A stretch of DNA of 64,000 bases from GCA-2711565 sp963664245. GTDB lineage: Bacteria; Bacteroidota; Bacteroidia; Bacteroidales; GCA-2711565. Under the pieces are notes generated by a model. That model did no database searches, was not told the DNA's origin, and worked only from the letters and a program-made list of their open reading frames with translations. The stretch spans positions 2,666,001-2,730,000 of the forward strand of contig OY760934.1 of NCBI GenBank assembly GCA_963664245.1. The letters run 5' to 3'. Position numbers and translations under genes: made by a program. Shown here piece by piece: positions 8,646 to 18,149 of this stretch. Position 1 is the stretch's first letter. Each line of letters begins with the position of its first letter.

Positions 8646-11453
8646 CTATTGTTCAGAAGACATTACAACTTCTGCTTTTACAGCATCTTTTAAAAATTCT
8701 TTGGCTTTTGCTGTTATTTCTTTAGCATTGATAGATTTAATAAAATTCTTGTAATCTTTATTGTTCATCCCAAGCTCGCCTTCAATAGCATAAGCAGTTA
8801 ACTTTTCATGCCAATAATCAAGTTTGGTTATCGCTTCCTCATATCCTTTTAAGATGTTGCTTTTGATCTCGTTCAAATCTTTTTCAACAACTTTTCCATT
8901 AATTAACCGCTCAATTTCATCAAGAGCCATCCCTTTCAACTTATCTACATTTTTCGGGTCACATTCAAAAATTAATGACAGGTTAAATTGATTTATCGGG
9001 CGTTTCTCATAATTTACATCTACCGATACTCCATAAGTCCCGCCTTCTTTTTCACGGATTTCTTCATGGTATCTTTTTGAAAGAAGTTGGGAAATAACAG
9101 AAGCATAAATATTGTTTTCCGGACAGAATTTATAGTTGTCATTATGCAAGGCTACATATACCTTACTTTTAGTTGTTCCAAGTTCTCTTTCAAAATAATT
9201 GTTTATATCTTTTTTAGGGAACCTTAAACCATTGTCACGGTAGTTCTCTTTTACACCGGAGGTTGGTAAAGAAGCAACATATTTTTCAATCAAAGATTCT
9301 AATTTATCCTCTTCAAAGTTTCCACTAAAGGAGAAAACAAAGTCTCCCGGGTTAGCATAACGTTCAAGGTAAATCTGCTTGATCCCTTCAAAACTCACGC
9401 CATTAATGCTTTCCTTTGTAATAGGCTGAACCCTTGGATGACGGTTTGACAATATTAGTGTAACCGAATCTTTAAAAGCCCGCTCGGCATCATTCCCAAT
9501 ATTTTCAAGGAATTGAGAAACCCTGGGATACAAAATTTTGTACTGCTCAAGATCAAAACGGGGGTTGGTAAAATACAAATACAACAACTGGAACATGGTT
9601 TCCATGTCTTTGGGAGATGCACTTCCATACATTGTTTCAGACAATGCTCCAATATTAAATCCACAACCTGCAATTTTACCGGTTAGTTTCTTTTGCAGTT
9701 CAGAAGCAGAAAAGTCACCCAGGCCATACGACCCTATAAAACTGCTAAAAAATGCATAATTGATCAATTCATTATTTTCCAATAATGAACATCCTCCCCA
9801 GGAATGAGCATTAAACAAAACCGTTGCTTTATCGATATCCGAGTGACGGTATAACACCCTAATGCCATTGGAAAGGGTTAGTTCGGTAGCTTCAAGGTCA
9901 TCAACTTTAATTTGTTCCCTTTCAATTATTTTCCCGGCTTCAGGTTCTATGGCAATGAAAGGCCTGTCAACAAACGAATAGTTGTAAGCTTCTACCTTTC
10001 CGGATTTAACCTCATTGACAACCTTTAAGATTTCTTCCTTTGTAGGATAATGTACACCTTCTTTTTCAGGGCCATTAACAACAATGGTCATGTTTTTCTC
10101 ATCCATAAGATGTTGAGCCATTGCTTGAAATTCTTCCAATTCCAAATGGGACATTAAATCTTTTGCCAACCCAACCAAATATTCAGTACCCGGCATCGGG
10201 TTATTTTTAAGATAATGAGCCACACACTCTTTGGCATAAGCATCATGTGTTTTTTTACCTTCCCTTTTAGCTGCATGTTCCATCTTTGATAAAAAGGAAA
10301 CTTTGGCCCTGTCCAATTCTTCCTGGGTAAACCCATAACGGCGAACCTTTTCAACTAAAGATGCAGCACCACGGACGGCTTCTTCCCATCCTCCTTCTTT
10401 ATGGGCTATAACCAAAGCGGCGAGGTTTTTATCTGCAAAAAAACCGCCCAATTGTACCTGGAGACCCATAAATGGCGGGGATGGTTGTTGCATGCGTTCG
10501 GCAATCCGCCCCCCCAGCATTTGGTTAAATAAAGCTGTTCTGTACACACCTTCCATATAACCCTTATCTTTATCTTCTTTCGCAACCCCATCATATTTAG
10601 TTAAAATGTTGATGGCAAAAGAAGAAGATTCTTTATCGGTAGCCAAAGCATAATTCGGTTCATCGTGATCCGGAATGCCAAAATATTCTCTTTTAGGCGG
10701 GTTTTTTACAGCCGGAATTTTTGAAAACAGGGCTTTTATTTTTGCTTCTATTTTATCTACATCAAGATCACCAACAACAACAATGGCCTGCAAATCGGTC
10801 CGGTACCATTTATAGTAAAACCCGCGTAGCGTTTCATAATCGTGGTGCTGGATCACATCCAAGCTCCCAATCACATCCCGCTCTAAGTATTTGCTTCCCG
10901 CCAACAGGGCTTTATTTTGTTTTGCATTTACACGAAATTGAGAGGTACGGCGGGTCCTCCATTCTTCGGTAATGACGCCCCTTTCCGCATCGATTTCTTC
11001 TTCGGTAAGCAATAAATAGTTCGACCAGTCATGTAATACCAATAAACAAGAATCGATCAAGCCTTCGTTAACGGCAGGGATATTGCTTAAATGGTAAACG
11101 GTTTCATCTTGTGCAGTATATGCATTGATATTATGTCCGGAAGAAACCCCATGTCTTTCAAGGAATTCAAAAACCCCTTTCCCTACAAAATGTTTGGTGC
11201 CATTAAAAGCCATGTGTTCCAAAAAGTGGGCCAGGCCATTTTCTTTGTCATTTTCAAGAATGGCCCCTACATTTTGGGCAATGTAAAAGCTTGCCCGGTT
11301 TTTGGGCTCTTCATTATGACGGATATAATAGGTCATCCCGTTTTCAAGTTTGCCATACCTGACCGCCGGATCCATGGGTGTTTTTTCAGGCCTGGAAACA
11401 GAACATCCAATGCCTAAAAACAGTAATAATACCAATCCTAAAATCTTTTTCAT
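8646..11453 (-). CDS. M16-family zinc metallopeptidase lipoprotein
   Basis: The 935-residue protein is a full-length double-domain M16 (insulinase/pitrilysin) peptidase. A lipoprotein signal ends in LGIGC (Cys17), so it should be anchored to a membrane facing the periplasm. The inverted zinc motif HxxEH is HFLEH at residues 76-80. The third ligand is expected at Glu157 in EIDAERGVITEEW, 81 residues after the first His as in pitrilysin. A second catalytically silent M16 half follows from about residue 520. M16 enzymes cut peptides held in a closed chamber, favouring short or unfolded substrates. It lies 21 bp after the MutS-like gene at 11475 in the same direction and is probably part of the same transcript. 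Confidence 0.92.
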   Translation of the reverse strand: MKKILGLVLLLFLGIGCSVSRPEKTPMDPAVRYGKLENGMTYYIRHNEEPKNRASFYIAQNVGAILENDKENGLAHFLEHMAFNGTKHFVGKGVFEFLERHGVSSGHNINAYTAQDETVYHLSNIPAVNEGLIDSCLLVLHDWSNYLLLTEEEIDAERGVITEEWRTRRTSQFRVNAKQNKALLAGSKYLERDVIGSLDVIQHHDYETLRGFYYKWYRTDLQAIVVVGDLDVDKIEAKIKALFSKIPAVKNPPKREYFGIPDHDEPNYALATDKESSSFAINILTKYDGVAKEDKDKGYMEGVYRTALFNQMLGGRIAERMQQPSPPFMGLQVQLGGFFADKNLAALVIAHKEGGWEEAVRGAASLVEKVRRYGFTQEELDRAKVSFLSKMEHAAKREGKKTHDAYAKECVAHYLKNNPMPGTEYLVGLAKDLMSHLELEEFQAMAQHLMDEKNMTIVVNGPEKEGVHYPTKEEILKVVNEVKSGKVEAYNYSFVDRPFIAIEPEAGKIIEREQIKVDDLEATELTLSNGIRVLYRHSDIDKATVLFNAHSWGGCSLLENNELINYAFFSSFIGSYGLGDFSASELQKKLTGKIAGCGFNIGALSETMYGSASPKDMETMFQLLYLYFTNPRFDLEQYKILYPRVSQFLENIGNDAERAFKDSVTLILSNRHPRVQPITKESINGVSFEGIKQIYLERYANPGDFVFSFSGNFEEDKLESLIEKYVASLPTSGVKENYRDNGLRFPKKDINNYFERELGTTKSKVYVALHNDNYKFCPENNIYASVISQLLSKRYHEEIREKEGGTYGVSVDVNYEKRPINQFNLSLIFECDPKNVDKLKGMALDEIERLINGKVVEKDLNEIKSNILKGYEEAITKLDYWHEKLTAYAIEGELGMNNKDYKNFIKSINAKEITAKAKEFLKDAVKAEVVMSSEQ

Positions 11454-11474
11454 ATTCGTTTATTTTTTTGTTGT

Positions 11475-12863
11475 TTAAATTTTATATATAAAGTACTGTT
11501 TCGTTGAGAAATGAGATTTAGCAGCAATTACAAGGGACAAGCTCCTCCCCCTAATAATCTCGAGTATTTTTTCATTTTTAATGATGACCATCCCGTGTCG
11601 GTCGTCGGTAATGCCGTCTTCCAGTTTATAGGGATACGTAGGAACCGGGCCCTTCATCACCGTGGGAAGGTACTTGAAGAACAGCCCCGGGTTTTTACTC
11701 AATGCCTGCCCGGCCTCCATGATGTGCGTCGAGACGATAAACGTGCCCTTGCGCTTTGAAAAGGCATCGATAATGGACACCGTCCCGTCGTAAGCATCCT
11801 TCACGTTGGTGCCCTTGAACAGCTCGTCAAAGATGATCACCAGTTGTTTCTCCGAAGCAACTTCTTCCGCCACATGTTTTACCCTTAATACTTCCGCATA
11901 AAAGTGGCTGTAGCCCATCGCCAAATTGTCCGGCACGTTGATCGAGGTATAGATGCCGTCGTGCACCGAAAAAACCATTGATTTCGCCGCTACCGGGAAC
12001 CCCATGTGCGCCAGGTAAACCGCTACCGAAAACGATTTCATGAACGTGGACTTGCCCGCCATATTCGCCCCCGTGAGGAAGAAAACGTTCTGGCTGCCAC
12101 CGATCTTGATGTCATTGTCAACCGCACCCGCAATCATCGGGTGGTAAAAACCCTTCAGGTCGATCACTTTTTCTTCTTTCGCAACCGCCCTCGCATACGT
12201 AAAGCCCCGTTCCCGGGAAACATCAGAAACCGCGATATAAACGTCCATCTCAAATATCTCCGTGAGCAGTTCTTCGATCTCTTTGTTCAACAGGCCCCGG
12301 AAGACATAGTCCATCGTAAGCACCTTGGCGAACGTTAAAGGGGACTGCCCGGTGTGGGCGTAAGCCTGCTCAAACTTTTTATGGTTCAAAAGGGCTGCGA
12401 TCTTTTCTGCCTTTTCTTTGTAAGGCGTGTTCTGTGATTCTACCACAAGGGTTTTCGCCACTTCTTTCAGCCGGTCAAACACCGCGATGGTTGTTTCCAG
12501 CCCCTCACGGATGAACCCGTATTCCTTTTCCTTGGCAATAAAGTTCATGAACTTTAAGCGGCACAGGCCCATCCCCGCTACAAAACGGTTTTTAGGCCCC
12601 GTGTTCCTCAAGTAGTTTTCTACCACCTCGTATTCTTCCTTGCTAAACGGAAGCGATATCTTGGCTTTCTGGAAAAACGAAATGGTCCCACTGCGCTGGT
12701 TGATCGCTCCTTCATCCGTCAACGGGTGGTTGAACATCTTTTCCAATAACCGCCCGCCACCGCTGGTGACCGTATGGTTGAACAGGCTGATGATCGAGTT
12801 GTTTTTAAAGCGGCCCAACAGGTTTAGGTCGTCCAGGGTCTGTCTGTCTGTTACAAATTCCAT
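11475..12863 (-). CDS. MutS-like ATPase, paralogue 1
   Basis: This 462-residue protein has only the core/lever helices and ATPase domain of the MutS family. It lacks the N-terminal mismatch-recognition and connector domains and the Smr domain of MutS2. The Walker A motif is GANMAGKST at residues 265-273. A MutS-type N-2/signature region contains YSHFYAEVLRVK. Walker B is LVIIFDELFKGTN near 341-353, and the switch His is STH at 378-380. It follows its paralogue after a 3-bp gap, so the two are co-translated. The C-terminus carries an extra tail of about 25 residues relative to the paralogue. With no mismatch domain, a role in ordinary mismatch repair is unlikely. The true substrate is unknown. 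Confidence 0.88.
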   Translation of the reverse strand: MEFVTDRQTLDDLNLLGRFKNNSIISLFNHTVTSGGGRLLEKMFNHPLTDEGAINQRSGTISFFQKAKISLPFSKEEYEVVENYLRNTGPKNRFVAGMGLCRLKFMNFIAKEKEYGFIREGLETTIAVFDRLKEVAKTLVVESQNTPYKEKAEKIAALLNHKKFEQAYAHTGQSPLTFAKVLTMDYVFRGLLNKEIEELLTEIFEMDVYIAVSDVSRERGFTYARAVAKEEKVIDLKGFYHPMIAGAVDNDIKIGGSQNVFFLTGANMAGKSTFMKSFSVAVYLAHMGFPVAAKSMVFSVHDGIYTSINVPDNLAMGYSHFYAEVLRVKHVAEEVASEKQLVIIFDELFKGTNVKDAYDGTVSIIDAFSKRKGTFIVSTHIMEAGQALSKNPGLFFKYLPTVMKGPVPTYPYKLEDGITDDRHGMVIIKNEKILEIIRGRSLSLVIAAKSHFSTKQYFIYKI

Positions 12864-12866
12864 GTC

Positions 12867-14198
12867 CTAATCTTTTTTTAATATCTCCAATATCTTTTCG
12901 TTGTTGATGATCACCATCCCGTGGCGGTCACCCGTGATCCCTTCTTCGACCTGGTAGGTATAGCGGGGAACGTTCCCCTCCATTACCGTCGGAAGGTAAA
13001 GGAACTTGATGTTGTCCCTTAGCTTTTTCAGCTCTTCGCCCGCTTCGATAATGTGCGTGGAAATGATGAACGTACAGTTGCGCTTGCCCGCAAAGGCATC
13101 CGCCACCGCAATGGTCGCATCGTAGGCGTCTTTTACGTTCGTCCCACGGAATAGCTCGTCGAAGACCACGATCAAACGGTCGTTCTGGTTCACGCTCTCG
13201 GCAACCTTTTTTACCCGCGATACTTCCGAGTAAAAGTGGCTCAGCCCCAGGTTCAAATTATCGGCCAGGTTGATGGTGGTGAACATCCCGTTCTGTATGC
13301 TGAAACGCATGCCCTTGGCCGGTACAGGGAACCCCATGTGCGCCAAATAAACCGCGATACTGAAGGTTTTCATAAAGGTAGATTTGCCCGCCATGTTCGC
13401 CCCGGTCAGAAAGACCATGTTGTTGTTCTCATCGATCTTGATGCTGTTCGGAACGGCATTCGGTACCAGCGGGTGGTATACTTCGTTCAGCTCGATCAGG
13501 TTGCCGTCCGTGTGTTCGATCTCCGCAAAGCTGAAGTTATAAGTGTTTGCTGTTTCCGCTACCGCGATGTAAACATCGAAACCATAAACATGGTAAAGCA
13601 GTTTTTGGATCTCCTTGTTCAAGGTGAAACGCAATAGCTTGTCATAATGCGCCGTTTTTGAATACGAGAGCTTGCTGGGCTTTTTGTCCAGTTCCTTGAA
13701 GAACGAAAAGTCCGGGAGCGCCAGGGTATCCTGGATGGCTTTTACATCTTTGTTGAGCTCGCTCACGGAACCGTTGTCCCCCAGCTTTTCCAAAAAGGTT
13801 TTTAGGTCAACAAAAAAGGAAAGCGTCGCGATGGCCCCTTTGTTGATTTGCTGGTAATCCGTATCGCTCCCGATCAGGTTGTTAAACTTGCGCTGAAGGT
13901 TGTCTTCATGCAATGAAAGCCGCGTTCGTTCGTCAGTGTTGCCCAAATAGTGCTCAATGGTGTCGAAAACGCTCGACTGGAACGGGAAACCCATTCCCCT
14001 CTCCTTGAAATAACGGATGATGTTCACACGCCCCGTGATCTCTTCTTCTCGCGAACGGGGGTACAGGAACATGTCCTTCAGCATCGCGGCCCCTCCACGC
14101 GTCTTCGTCCGGTTGAACAAACCGTAAATGTCTTTCTCCCTAGCGCCCCCGATTATCTTTAAGTCCCCTATCGTTTGGTGGTCTACCTTAAATGACAT
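12867..14198 (-). CDS. MutS-like ATPase, paralogue 2
   Basis: This 443-residue paralogue of the neighbouring MutS-like protein has the same domain reduction. Walker A GANMAGKST is at 266-274, followed by an LSHFYSEVSRVKK region, a Walker B in LIVVFDELFRGTN, and the STH switch. It starts directly after the strong purine-rich ribosome-binding site GGAGAAGGAGA. The two paralogues differ through their N-terminal halves but share the opening pattern, including MFLYPRSREEEI. They may form a heterodimer, as MutS-family ATPases act as dimers; that is inference. A decayed copy of the 5' end of this gene lies at 17820-17991. Confidence 0.88.
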   Translation of the reverse strand: MSFKVDHQTIGDLKIIGGAREKDIYGLFNRTKTRGGAAMLKDMFLYPRSREEEITGRVNIIRYFKERGMGFPFQSSVFDTIEHYLGNTDERTRLSLHEDNLQRKFNNLIGSDTDYQQINKGAIATLSFFVDLKTFLEKLGDNGSVSELNKDVKAIQDTLALPDFSFFKELDKKPSKLSYSKTAHYDKLLRFTLNKEIQKLLYHVYGFDVYIAVAETANTYNFSFAEIEHTDGNLIELNEVYHPLVPNAVPNSIKIDENNNMVFLTGANMAGKSTFMKTFSIAVYLAHMGFPVPAKGMRFSIQNGMFTTINLADNLNLGLSHFYSEVSRVKKVAESVNQNDRLIVVFDELFRGTNVKDAYDATIAVADAFAGKRNCTFIISTHIIEAGEELKKLRDNIKFLYLPTVMEGNVPRYTYQVEEGITGDRHGMVIINNEKILEILKKD

Positions 14199-14235
14199 AA
14201 TTTTCTCCTTCTCCTTTTATGTTCTTTCTTCAAAA

Positions 14236-14358
14236 AAGATGGACCTGTCTTGTTTTTAGCCAGGGTATGAATCCTTTATTGAGTAAACACCTATAATTTA
14301 TCTTTCGAAAAACTTTAGATGTAAATTCATGCCCTGACTTTTGGGACAAGCCCATCTT
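14236..14358. repeat. 120-bp hairpin element downstream of GldFG copy 1
   Basis: Arms at 14236-14272 and 14325-14358 form an imperfect inverted repeat of about 35 bp. Pairing segments include AAGATGG/CCATCTT, CAGGG/CCCTG and ATGAAT/ATTCAT, and the loop is about 52 nt. It sits between the stop of the permease gene and the start of the MutS-like gene. The same element occurs at 18016-18138 after permease copy 2, so it belongs to the duplicated unit. It may be an mRNA processing or stability structure. A small mobile element is the alternative, but no target duplication was seen. Confidence 0.6.
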
Positions 14359-14369
14359 ACATTGCTTTA

Positions 14370-16796
14370 TTAACGGCTTTTTCTTCTCAGCCAGGTCAAA
14401 AGGAACGCCAGCCCCAGTAATGCAGGGATGACTATTTTATACAAGGCTTTGATGAAAGGCACATCTTCTGTCTCCAGGGATATTGCGTTGTCTATCGACG
14501 GAATACGATAAGTATGGACGGGAACCTCGTCATAGGCTAACCAGCTAAACATGCCGCTACCCATTCCAAAGTTAAATGCCTGGATACCAGTCCTTCCCCT
14601 AATAATCCCTCCGTTCGAAATACAATCGGCATCGCCCAGGATCATGACCCGTTGTTCTTTATTGGCAGTTCTACGGCTTACAGCTAAACCCGTTGTGAGC
14701 GGCCCTGCAATTTCCCCTTTTTCAGGGTTAAAAATAGGGGTGTCATCAATAAAATCGGTTGTTTGCAGCTCGTTCCAGGAACCTTTACGATTATTTTGAT
14801 CTTCTTCACTTAAGCCAGACATATCTTTTTGTGAATAGTCCTTTTTAAGGTTTTCTTTATCGGAAGCTTCCGACCCGTTTTTAATCGCATCAGAAACAAG
14901 TGTGGGGATGTAGTTAACCCCATCCTGCTCTTGGTACGAAATAGCCACGGTGCCCGGCATTGTAATAACGCCGCCCCAAACCCTTTGACGTCCGATGAAA
15001 GCAAATTGGTTATTTAAACTTTCACCCTGGGGGCTTACTTCTGCTGTTACCAGGTCCTTTCCAAAATCTTTATTGTGCTCTGCCACCTGCCCGGGTAAAA
15101 ATTTAACCCCAAAACGTTCAACCAAAGGGTTCATGGCTTCCTGGCGCTTCAGGTCGGCAGCAATAACCAGGTTGTCGCCACGGCCAATATAGTCATCCAG
15201 GTTTTTCATTTCTTTTTCAGAAAACGCTGTTTTTGATCCGGCAATAACCAGGATATCTATTTCTTGATCTACAGCCTCGCTTAATTCACATTCTGTAAGA
15301 CCAAAACCATTGTTTATTAAGGCACCCCTGAATGGTTTTTCCACGGAAATACGGGCATAGCCACGATCGGCAAAACTATTCATGGCCCTTTCTTCGTGCC
15401 CTGTTACAAAACCTGCCAGGGGCAATTCGTCCACTAAATGTTTAAACGCGGCCGTAATCTCAGGTTCTTCAGGATATCTTTTCCCGTCATCAAATACCCG
15501 TAAATAGCTCGATTTCCCGTCCTCGGTCGTAATTTTGCATACAAAACGGTTTTCTTCAGATTCAAGGTCAATCTCATCCAGGTAATCCCTGCCCGGTTTA
15601 AATTTTTTAGGGTTTACTTTCCTATTTTTACATAGCTTGTCCCTGATTTCCTCCTGGGTAAGCCCCTTATACATAAAGTCAAACGCTTTTGATATTCTGT
15701 GGTCGGTTTTACTTATAGGAGGGGCATAATAATATTTATACTTAAATTTCATGTTGGGATAAAACCTGCGATACTTGTCATACCTGCTCATATCCGATTT
15801 TTGCTTAACAGGTGCGCCCAATCCATAATTTTTGTCAAAAAGGTTTACATAAGTTGTGACGGTTACTTTTCCGTTGAGCTTGGATATCACCTCCTGGCTG
15901 TGTTCGGCTAAGGTATTGGATTTGGTAAATGTTGCATCGTAATATTTCATTAAATAGGGGTTGGTACTAACATAACCAAGCAGTGCCACGACTAAAAAAG
16001 CCCCGGCGTACCTTGTAAAGGAGACGTATTTAGGGGTTTTCTCGCGGACCCCTTTTAACCGGAATATGGTAAACGCAATGAACAAGCCGGAAACCAGGAT
16101 AAAATACAACAGGTCCTCGCTACAGATCATGCCCTTAATAAAGGTTTGTGCCCTTTCGTTCAATGATAACCAATACGTAATATCGCGTACAAATTCGATA
16201 TCCTGCCACATAGAGCCAACCCGCGACAGGAAAAAGAAGGTTACAAAGGTGCCCAGGGCGGCCACCATCTGGTAAGAGGTCAGTGAGGACATAAACAAGC
16301 CAATGGCTGCATAAGTGCACATTAGTAAATACATGCCCAACAGGGCCGTAAGTATTGAGGGGAAATCAAAATTATCAATGGTAAAGAACCCCAAAATTAC
16401 CGCCAAAAAAAGCAGGGATATAAACACCAGGGCAATTGCCATCATGGAAACAAATTTCCCAAATACAATTTGTTTATTGGAAACCGGGGAAGAATATAAA
16501 AGTTTTATGGATCCCGAACTGAATTCGGTACTTAACAAACCCATGCTAAGCAAGGGGATGTATAAATATAGATAACCCAGGATGTTCATAAATAAGCTCG
16601 AACGATCCCGATACAATGCAGATGTTAGGTCCCTAAGCCCTCCAAAGCCTGTTTCCCGGGTAATAATTGCTCCTTCTATCAATGATGCCATGGTTATCCC
16701 GCTTTGAACTGCAAATGCAAGCAAAATCAGCCAGGCAATGGGGGAATAGAACATCTTTTGAAGTTCCATCCGTGCTATTCTAAATATCGTCTTCAT
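14370..16796 (-). CDS. GldFG-like ABC permease with periplasmic Gldg domain, copy 1
   Basis: The N-terminal 230 residues form an ABC-2 permease with about six membrane segments (like GldF). A further membrane segment follows, then a periplasmic domain of the Gldg/ABC-transporter-auxiliary type (about residues 290-770, including a PLAGFVTGHEERA-like strand-turn). A final membrane anchor (ALLGLAFLLTWLRR) closes the protein. It thus resembles a natural GldF-GldG fusion. The ATG at 16796 is chosen because the family begins MKTIFRIARMELQ and it lies 4 bp after the ATPase stop; the frame is open to 16838. Together with the upstream ATPase it forms a GldA/GldFG-type ABC complex. Such complexes serve gliding in some Bacteroidota, but gliding genes are not present here. 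Confidence 0.88.
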   Translation of the reverse strand: MKTIFRIARMELQKMFYSPIAWLILLAFAVQSGITMASLIEGAIITRETGFGGLRDLTSALYRDRSSLFMNILGYLYLYIPLLSMGLLSTEFSSGSIKLLYSSPVSNKQIVFGKFVSMMAIALVFISLLFLAVILGFFTIDNFDFPSILTALLGMYLLMCTYAAIGLFMSSLTSYQMVAALGTFVTFFFLSRVGSMWQDIEFVRDITYWLSLNERAQTFIKGMICSEDLLYFILVSGLFIAFTIFRLKGVREKTPKYVSFTRYAGAFLVVALLGYVSTNPYLMKYYDATFTKSNTLAEHSQEVISKLNGKVTVTTYVNLFDKNYGLGAPVKQKSDMSRYDKYRRFYPNMKFKYKYYYAPPISKTDHRISKAFDFMYKGLTQEEIRDKLCKNRKVNPKKFKPGRDYLDEIDLESEENRFVCKITTEDGKSSYLRVFDDGKRYPEEPEITAAFKHLVDELPLAGFVTGHEERAMNSFADRGYARISVEKPFRGALINNGFGLTECELSEAVDQEIDILVIAGSKTAFSEKEMKNLDDYIGRGDNLVIAADLKRQEAMNPLVERFGVKFLPGQVAEHNKDFGKDLVTAEVSPQGESLNNQFAFIGRQRVWGGVITMPGTVAISYQEQDGVNYIPTLVSDAIKNGSEASDKENLKKDYSQKDMSGLSEEDQNNRKGSWNELQTTDFIDDTPIFNPEKGEIAGPLTTGLAVSRRTANKEQRVMILGDADCISNGGIIRGRTGIQAFNFGMGSGMFSWLAYDEVPVHTYRIPSIDNAISLETEDVPFIKALYKIVIPALLGLAFLLTWLRRKSR

Positions 16797-16800
16797 ATCG

Positions 16801-17730
16801 CTAATTTTTATTGTTTTTCGACAATGCGGAGAACACATCGTTCAATGAACTTTTTTCTGCCCGGATTTCATCCAGGTTCCAGTTATGTTTTACGCTTTCC
16901 TGGACAATGCGCCCGGTGGCCCCGTTCAGGTCGGCAAATTTTAAACGGTAATCCGGGCCGCCCAGCTCTTCCACGCTTTCGAGGCCCTCTATCTTCATCA
17001 GATCATCAATGGGAGGCATCTCCAATAGGCGGACAAAAATGGTGTTCGGGCTTAAGTAGTTGTCAAATTCTTCGGTCCTGCCCATGAAAACCATTTTCCC
17101 GTGTTCGATCATCAGGATATGGTCGCAAATAGCATGGACCTCGGTAAGGATGTGGGTGGACAACAAGACCGCCCGATCTTCGGCTATTTCTTTTATTAAA
17201 CCACGGATTTCTATAATCTGGTTCGGGTCCAAACCATTGGTGGGTTCATCCAGGATGATAAAAGCCGGTTTATGGATGATCGCCTGGGCAATCCCTACAC
17301 GCTGCTGGTAGCCCCCGGATAAGTTTTTTAACAATCTTTTTCTGAAATGGGTGATGGCACATTTTTCCATCACTTCTTCCACGGCTTTTTTAATTTCTTT
17401 TTCGGGGATCATGCGTAAGTACGCACAATTGGTCAGGTATTCTTCTACCGTTGTATCGGTATACAAGGGGGGTTTTTGCGGCAGGAAGCCGATTTGTTTT
17501 TTGGCCCCGATAGGGTCTTTTGACAAATTAATGCCATTGATATAAACATTGCCCTGGGTTTGTTTCAGCACCCCGCTCATGATGTTCATGGTGGTGGACT
17601 TGCCCGCCCCGTTGGAACCCAGCAAGCCGTAAATGCCCTTGCCGGGTATCTCGAAACTCACATCCTTGACCGCCCATTGTACACTGTAACGGTGGGAGAG
17701 GTTTTCTACACTTACTAATGGATCTTTCAT
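16801..17730 (-). CDS. GldA-like ABC transporter ATP-binding protein, copy 1
   Basis: A complete 309-residue ABC ATPase: Walker A GSNGAGKST at 38-46, Q-loop in FLPQKPPLY, signature LSGGYQQR at 137-144, Walker B IILDEPTNGLDP, and the switch His in LSTHI. The C-terminal 80 residues match the extension of GldA/CcmA-like ATPases. The predicted protein is identical to copy 2 at 20614-21543, and the DNA looks identical too. It is the energising subunit for the adjacent GldFG-like permease. Confidence 0.93.
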   Translation of the reverse strand: MKDPLVSVENLSHRYSVQWAVKDVSFEIPGKGIYGLLGSNGAGKSTTMNIMSGVLKQTQGNVYINGINLSKDPIGAKKQIGFLPQKPPLYTDTTVEEYLTNCAYLRMIPEKEIKKAVEEVMEKCAITHFRKRLLKNLSGGYQQRVGIAQAIIHKPAFIILDEPTNGLDPNQIIEIRGLIKEIAEDRAVLLSTHILTEVHAICDHILMIEHGKMVFMGRTEEFDNYLSPNTIFVRLLEMPPIDDLMKIEGLESVEELGGPDYRLKFADLNGATGRIVQESVKHNWNLDEIRAEKSSLNDVFSALSKNNKN

Positions 17731-17819
17731 AATATCCTTCCTTCACTTAATCTTGTTAAACATTTTGTTTCTTACTCCTTTTGGTGACAAGGCAATGGGA
17801 TTTTTTCAGGTTAGCTCCC

Positions 17820-17991
17820 GGGACATCAAAAAATCAGGATGAACCAGGTTTACGATTTCTTCTTCACGCGAATGCGGGTACAGGAACATGCCCTTGAGTA
17901 TCCCAGAGCCCCCCGGTTGAACAATCCGTAAAAGTCCTTCTCCCCCGCCCCGCCGATGATCTTTAATCTGCTGATCTGCTTTAAATGCCAT
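17820..17991 (-). pseudogene. Truncated 5' remnant of a MutS-like gene
   Basis: Reading from an ATG at 17991, the frame gives MAFKADQQI and then MFLYPHSREEEIVN. These match the start (MSFKVDHQ) and residues 43-54 (MFLYPRSREEEI) of MutS-like paralogue 2, with a degraded, shortened segment between. Homology ends near 17820, about 90 bp before the start of ATPase copy 1. No ATPase domain remains. Sequence upstream of the remnant also matches the region upstream of paralogue 2. The fragment marks the joint of the 3.8-kb tandem duplication. An open frame of 109 codons spans it (17806-18135) but reads through the hairpin element and is not a credible gene. Confidence 0.75.
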
Positions 17992-18015
17992 AGTCTCTCT
18001 TTTTATATTCTTAAA

Positions 18016-18138
18016 CAGATGGACCCGTCTTGTTTTTAGCCAGGGTATGAATCCTTTATTGATTAAACTCCTATAATTTATCTTTCGAAAAACTTTAGAT
18101 GTAAATTCATGCCCTGACTTTTGGGACAAGCCCATCTT
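18016..18138. repeat. 120-bp hairpin element downstream of GldFG copy 2
   Basis: This is the second copy of the inverted-repeat element at 14236-14358, with the same loop and only a few base changes. Arms are at about 18016-18052 and 18105-18138. It follows the permease copy 2 stop and precedes the MutS-like remnant. Confidence 0.6.
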
Positions 18139-18149
18139 ACATTGCTTTA

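Noticed and set aside
14236..14358. Insertion sequence or transposase gene
   Set aside because: No transposase frame and no target-site duplication; the element is only about 120 bp and copies occur within the larger duplication.
14490..16640. Diversity-generating retroelement as cause of the patchy GldFG differences
   Set aside because: The base changes between copies are not restricted to adenine positions, and no reverse transcriptase or template repeat was seen.
17806..18135. Open frame of 109 codons on the minus strand
   Set aside because: It reads through the inverted-repeat element into the MutS-like remnant; only the part from 17991 has homology, so it is recorded as a pseudogene fragment.
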